From Gammaproteobacteria bacterium (GTDB lineage Bacteria > Pseudomonadota > Gammaproteobacteria > BMS3Bbin11): a stretch of DNA of 7,424 nt. A model generated the notes under the pieces. It had not been told where the DNA came from. It saw nothing but the letters and a program-made list of their open reading frames with translations, and did not search any database. The position numbers and the translations under genes were made by a program. How positions within the stretch are numbered: position 1 is the first letter of the stretch; each line of letters starts with the position of its first letter. The DNA is taken from contig DAOVWW010000066.1 in assembly GCA_030636465.1 (NCBI GenBank), positions 1 through 7,424 of the forward strand, in the 5' to 3' direction. Shown one piece after another: positions 5,266 through 7,424 of the stretch.

Positions 5266-7424
5266 ATGCGTAAGCAAACAATATTTAGCATCTCTGCAAC
5301 CATTGCAACACTGTTTCAAACGGGTCTACTGCTGACATTAATCATGGCAGCACCATCAGCTAATTCTGCCGAAAAAACACAGATAAAGATTGAGCAATTT
5401 TCTCTTAACCGCAGCGTCGCTTATCTTGGTGAAGAAGTAATCGCCAGCGTTTCGATTAGCGCAACACCCGCCCTGCGTAAAGAGGCACTGCGTGTCCGTT
5501 ATTATCTTGACAAAAAACTGATCGGTACACAATCAATATCAGACTTTGACCAAACAGGTATTGCAAAAACAGTTTTTAGTTTTAAGGATGCCTCTAAAGG
5601 CAGATTCCAGTTTCGCGTTGTCGCAGATAATGAATCAAAAAGCGGGAAATCAGATGAGGTCTCCCGCCAGCTTGCAATTCTTTCTCTTCCAGGAGGAATG
5701 TCGACACAGCAATTTTCCAATACCTCTGATGACAAAGCGCCAACAAATGAGCCGGGATCAGGAAAACCGGATCTATCACCGGTTTCAATAGACTTTAGCA
5801 TTGCCGCCCCCAGGCTTGGTCAAAAGATACGCATCGTCAGCAGAATCACCAATACAGGTTCTATTCAGGCAGACAATGCAAAAATTCGGCTATTTATTAA
5901 TGGCCAGCCTTATGGCAAAGATATTACGATGAATATTGCTGCGGGTAGCGAGGCTAGTATTGAAACAGATTTCCTGCCAGCAAGTGAAGGTAAGAAAGAC
6001 ATACTCCTGCTCATCAACCCTGATGGAGAAATTGATGAGAAATCCAACAGAAATAACCTGCTGAGTAAAACTCTGATTGTCAGACCCGCTAAACAAACCA
6101 GAAAAAATAAAAAGCTTGCCGAAGCCCCGAGGAAAAACTCCACGCAGACTAGCCAGACAAATCTTGTCGTCTACATTGAAACCATTTCAGGCGTTCATTA
6201 CACGACTAGCCAGCAGGTTCAATTCTATATTACAAATAACAGCCCGTCTGAAAAAGCAAAACCCTCAATGATGGGGATTCAACTGCTGCAGGCCAGTACG
6301 GGTAAAATCTGGTTAGTGCGCAAACCAGTTAAAGCATTAATGCCAGGAGAAACTGTGACGATATCTGTCAACTGGCCAAAAGATCAATTATCAACAGGTC
6401 AGCTCTATATAGCCACAGTTGATATTGACGGTAAAAATAATGAAACCGATGTTCGCGATAATCACACCAGTCCCTTTAGTGTTATATCGACCGCAGCCAT
6501 TACTGTCACACCCGCTGCCACGAGAAATATCGCTATAAGAACTCAACAGAATGAAGTAGCCAGGGCAGGTAAAAATATGGAGATCAAGTGGAACTCCATT
6601 GGCTATTCAGGCGAGCGCGTTCGTATTACTGCGCGCAAACGAGAAAGTGGAGAAGTCGTCCTCAGCTCTATTACAAATAATGACGGCTCATATTATTTAG
6701 ATACTAGCCCGCTGTCTGCTGGAAAATATTCTCTGGATATTACTTCTGAAGATAAAAAAATTATTATCAGTAAATCAACAATCCAGATTAAACGCACCGC
6801 AGCAAAGATAGTTAAACAAAGAACTAAGTCAAAAAACCTCATTCCGGCACTTAGTTCACCTATAGCAGGAAGCTCGTACCGCGGTGAACAGGAAATAAAA
6901 ATTTCCTGGCCTGTAAATAAAAGTAACGACAATAAGCAACTCAATCTTATATTACTTGAAAGCAGCAGTAATAAGGCTGTGACATTGAATAGAAAGCCCG
7001 TTGCAGCTAAACAAGGCCAATACACCTGGCAGGTTCCAGATGATGGCAGTATCTTTGGTATCTACACCCTGCAGCTGGTATCTCTGGATGGAGAGGTCAT
7101 GGCAGCCACCAAAGGTCTTGAGTTACTACCAAATTTTGTGAATTTTGACCTGCCTGAAGCAGATAACACCAAAACCGAAATTCAGACCGATGTAGAAATT
7201 GCCAGAACCAGCTTTAATGGCCCAAACCTGGAATTCCTGGTGATGAATAATGGGCCGGCAGACATAACACCTTCTGGCATGGTAGGTTATAAATTTACCA
7301 CCTATTTTGTCCGCAATATCCCCATTGTAAAAGAAGATGATCTGGTCATTTGTACCAGTAGTTTGCTAACTGAACTTCCTGAGGGGGAAGGAAAAATTAT
7401 CTCTTTAGGTCGTGACCCCGATTG
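5266..7424 (+). CDS. Large exported multi-domain beta-sandwich protein (CARDB-like and Kre9/KNH-like modules), 3' end outside window
   Basis: One uninterrupted frame runs from the ATG at 5266 through 719 codons to the window edge. The N-terminus is a signal peptide: RK at 2-3, a hydrophobic stretch to about residue 29, and likely cleavage near S-A-N-S-A (31-35), so the protein is exported to the periplasm or surface. The modules, assigned by eye, are: an Ig/CARDB-like domain (about 36-144); a linker rich in Ser, Asp and Pro (145-167); a CARDB-like domain (168-274) with KPDLSPVSI, RITNTGS and IDEKSNRNNLL; a basic linker (275-298); a second CARDB-like domain (299-407) with TDVRDNHTSPF; two Kre9/KNH-like domains (about 412-509 and 526-621) with the core IKWNS or IKISWP and repeated ligand-like strands; and a further CARDB-like domain from 623 on. 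Such modules usually serve adhesion, scaffolding or substrate presentation. No catalytic motif is visible so far and the function is unknown. No ribosome binding site precedes the ATG. The gene is AT-richer than the left side of the window. Confidence 0.88.
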   Translation, partial: MRKQTIFSISATIATLFQTGLLLTLIMAAPSANSAEKTQIKIEQFSLNRSVAYLGEEVIASVSISATPALRKEALRVRYYLDKKLIGTQSISDFDQTGIAKTVFSFKDASKGRFQFRVVADNESKSGKSDEVSRQLAILSLPGGMSTQQFSNTSDDKAPTNEPGSGKPDLSPVSIDFSIAAPRLGQKIRIVSRITNTGSIQADNAKIRLFINGQPYGKDITMNIAAGSEASIETDFLPASEGKKDILLLINPDGEIDEKSNRNNLLSKTLIVRPAKQTRKNKKLAEAPRKNSTQTSQTNLVVYIETISGVHYTTSQQVQFYITNNSPSEKAKPSMMGIQLLQASTGKIWLVRKPVKALMPGETVTISVNWPKDQLSTGQLYIATVDIDGKNNETDVRDNHTSPFSVISTAAITVTPAATRNIAIRTQQNEVARAGKNMEIKWNSIGYSGERVRITARKRESGEVVLSSITNNDGSYYLDTSPLSAGKYSLDITSEDKKIIISKSTIQIKRTAAKIVKQRTKSKNLIPALSSPIAGSSYRGEQEIKISWPVNKSNDNKQLNLILLESSSNKAVTLNRKPVAAKQGQYTWQVPDDGSIFGIYTLQLVSLDGEVMAATKGLELLPNFVNFDLPEADNTKTEIQTDVEIARTSFNGPNLEFLVMNNGPADITPSGMVGYKFTTYFVRNIPIVKEDDLVICTSSLLTELPEGEGKIISLGRDPD

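Noticed and set aside
5282..5308. Possible minus-strand promoter for the glutaredoxin-like gene (TAAATA with TTGCAA)
   Set aside because: The spacer is only 15 bp and both boxes are poor matches; not better than chance in AT-rich sequence.
5502..7025. Several minus-strand frames and two short plus-strand frames within the large exported-protein gene
   Set aside because: All sit inside one uninterrupted 719-codon frame with domain-like composition. A hydrophobic minus-strand frame at 6693-7025 could pass for a membrane protein, but it mirrors the alternating residues of beta strands on the other strand.

Overview
The window looks like chromosomal DNA of a gammaproteobacterium. The main clue is a pyrB gene followed at once by a dihydroorotase homologue that has lost its metal ligands (PyrC'), the arrangement known from Pseudomonas-type aspartate transcarbamoylases. 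A stand-alone GluQ-RS and a proteobacterial heme-dependent N-demethylase homologue agree with this. I cannot name a genus from the sequence. No tRNA, rRNA, CRISPR array or insertion sequence was seen.

Layout. (1) Positions 1-1502, plus strand: the 3' end of pyrB, overlapping by 8 bp with the pseudo-dihydroorotase pyrC'. (2) Positions 1590-1964, plus strand: a stand-alone, histidine-rich thioredoxin. (3) Positions 2074-4951, plus strand: three genes with no gap between them, purC (SAICAR synthetase, long form), a DUF3445/heme-dependent oxidative N-demethylase-like gene, and gluQ (glutamyl-queuosine tRNA(Asp) synthetase). The junctions are GTGA and TAATG, so translational coupling is likely. 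(4) Positions 4952-5009: a short convergent gap with an imperfect hairpin, running into a CCCTTAA-like tandem repeat that continues into the end of the next gene. (5) Positions 5010-5249, minus strand: a small glutaredoxin-like (DUF836-type) protein with a CSLC motif. (6) Positions 5266-7424, plus strand: the start of a very large exported protein with tandem beta-sandwich (CARDB-like and Kre9/KNH-like) modules, running off the right edge. Its start lies only 16 bp from the divergent glutaredoxin start.

The left two thirds are housekeeping: pyrimidine synthesis (pyrB-pyrC'), purine synthesis (purC), tRNA modification (gluQ) and redox maintenance (thioredoxin). The right third is AT-richer and accessory in character, dominated by the secreted modular protein. 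The parts least explained by known biology are the purC/DUF3445/gluQ operon, the large beta-sandwich protein, and its unusually tight divergent junction with the glutaredoxin-like gene.
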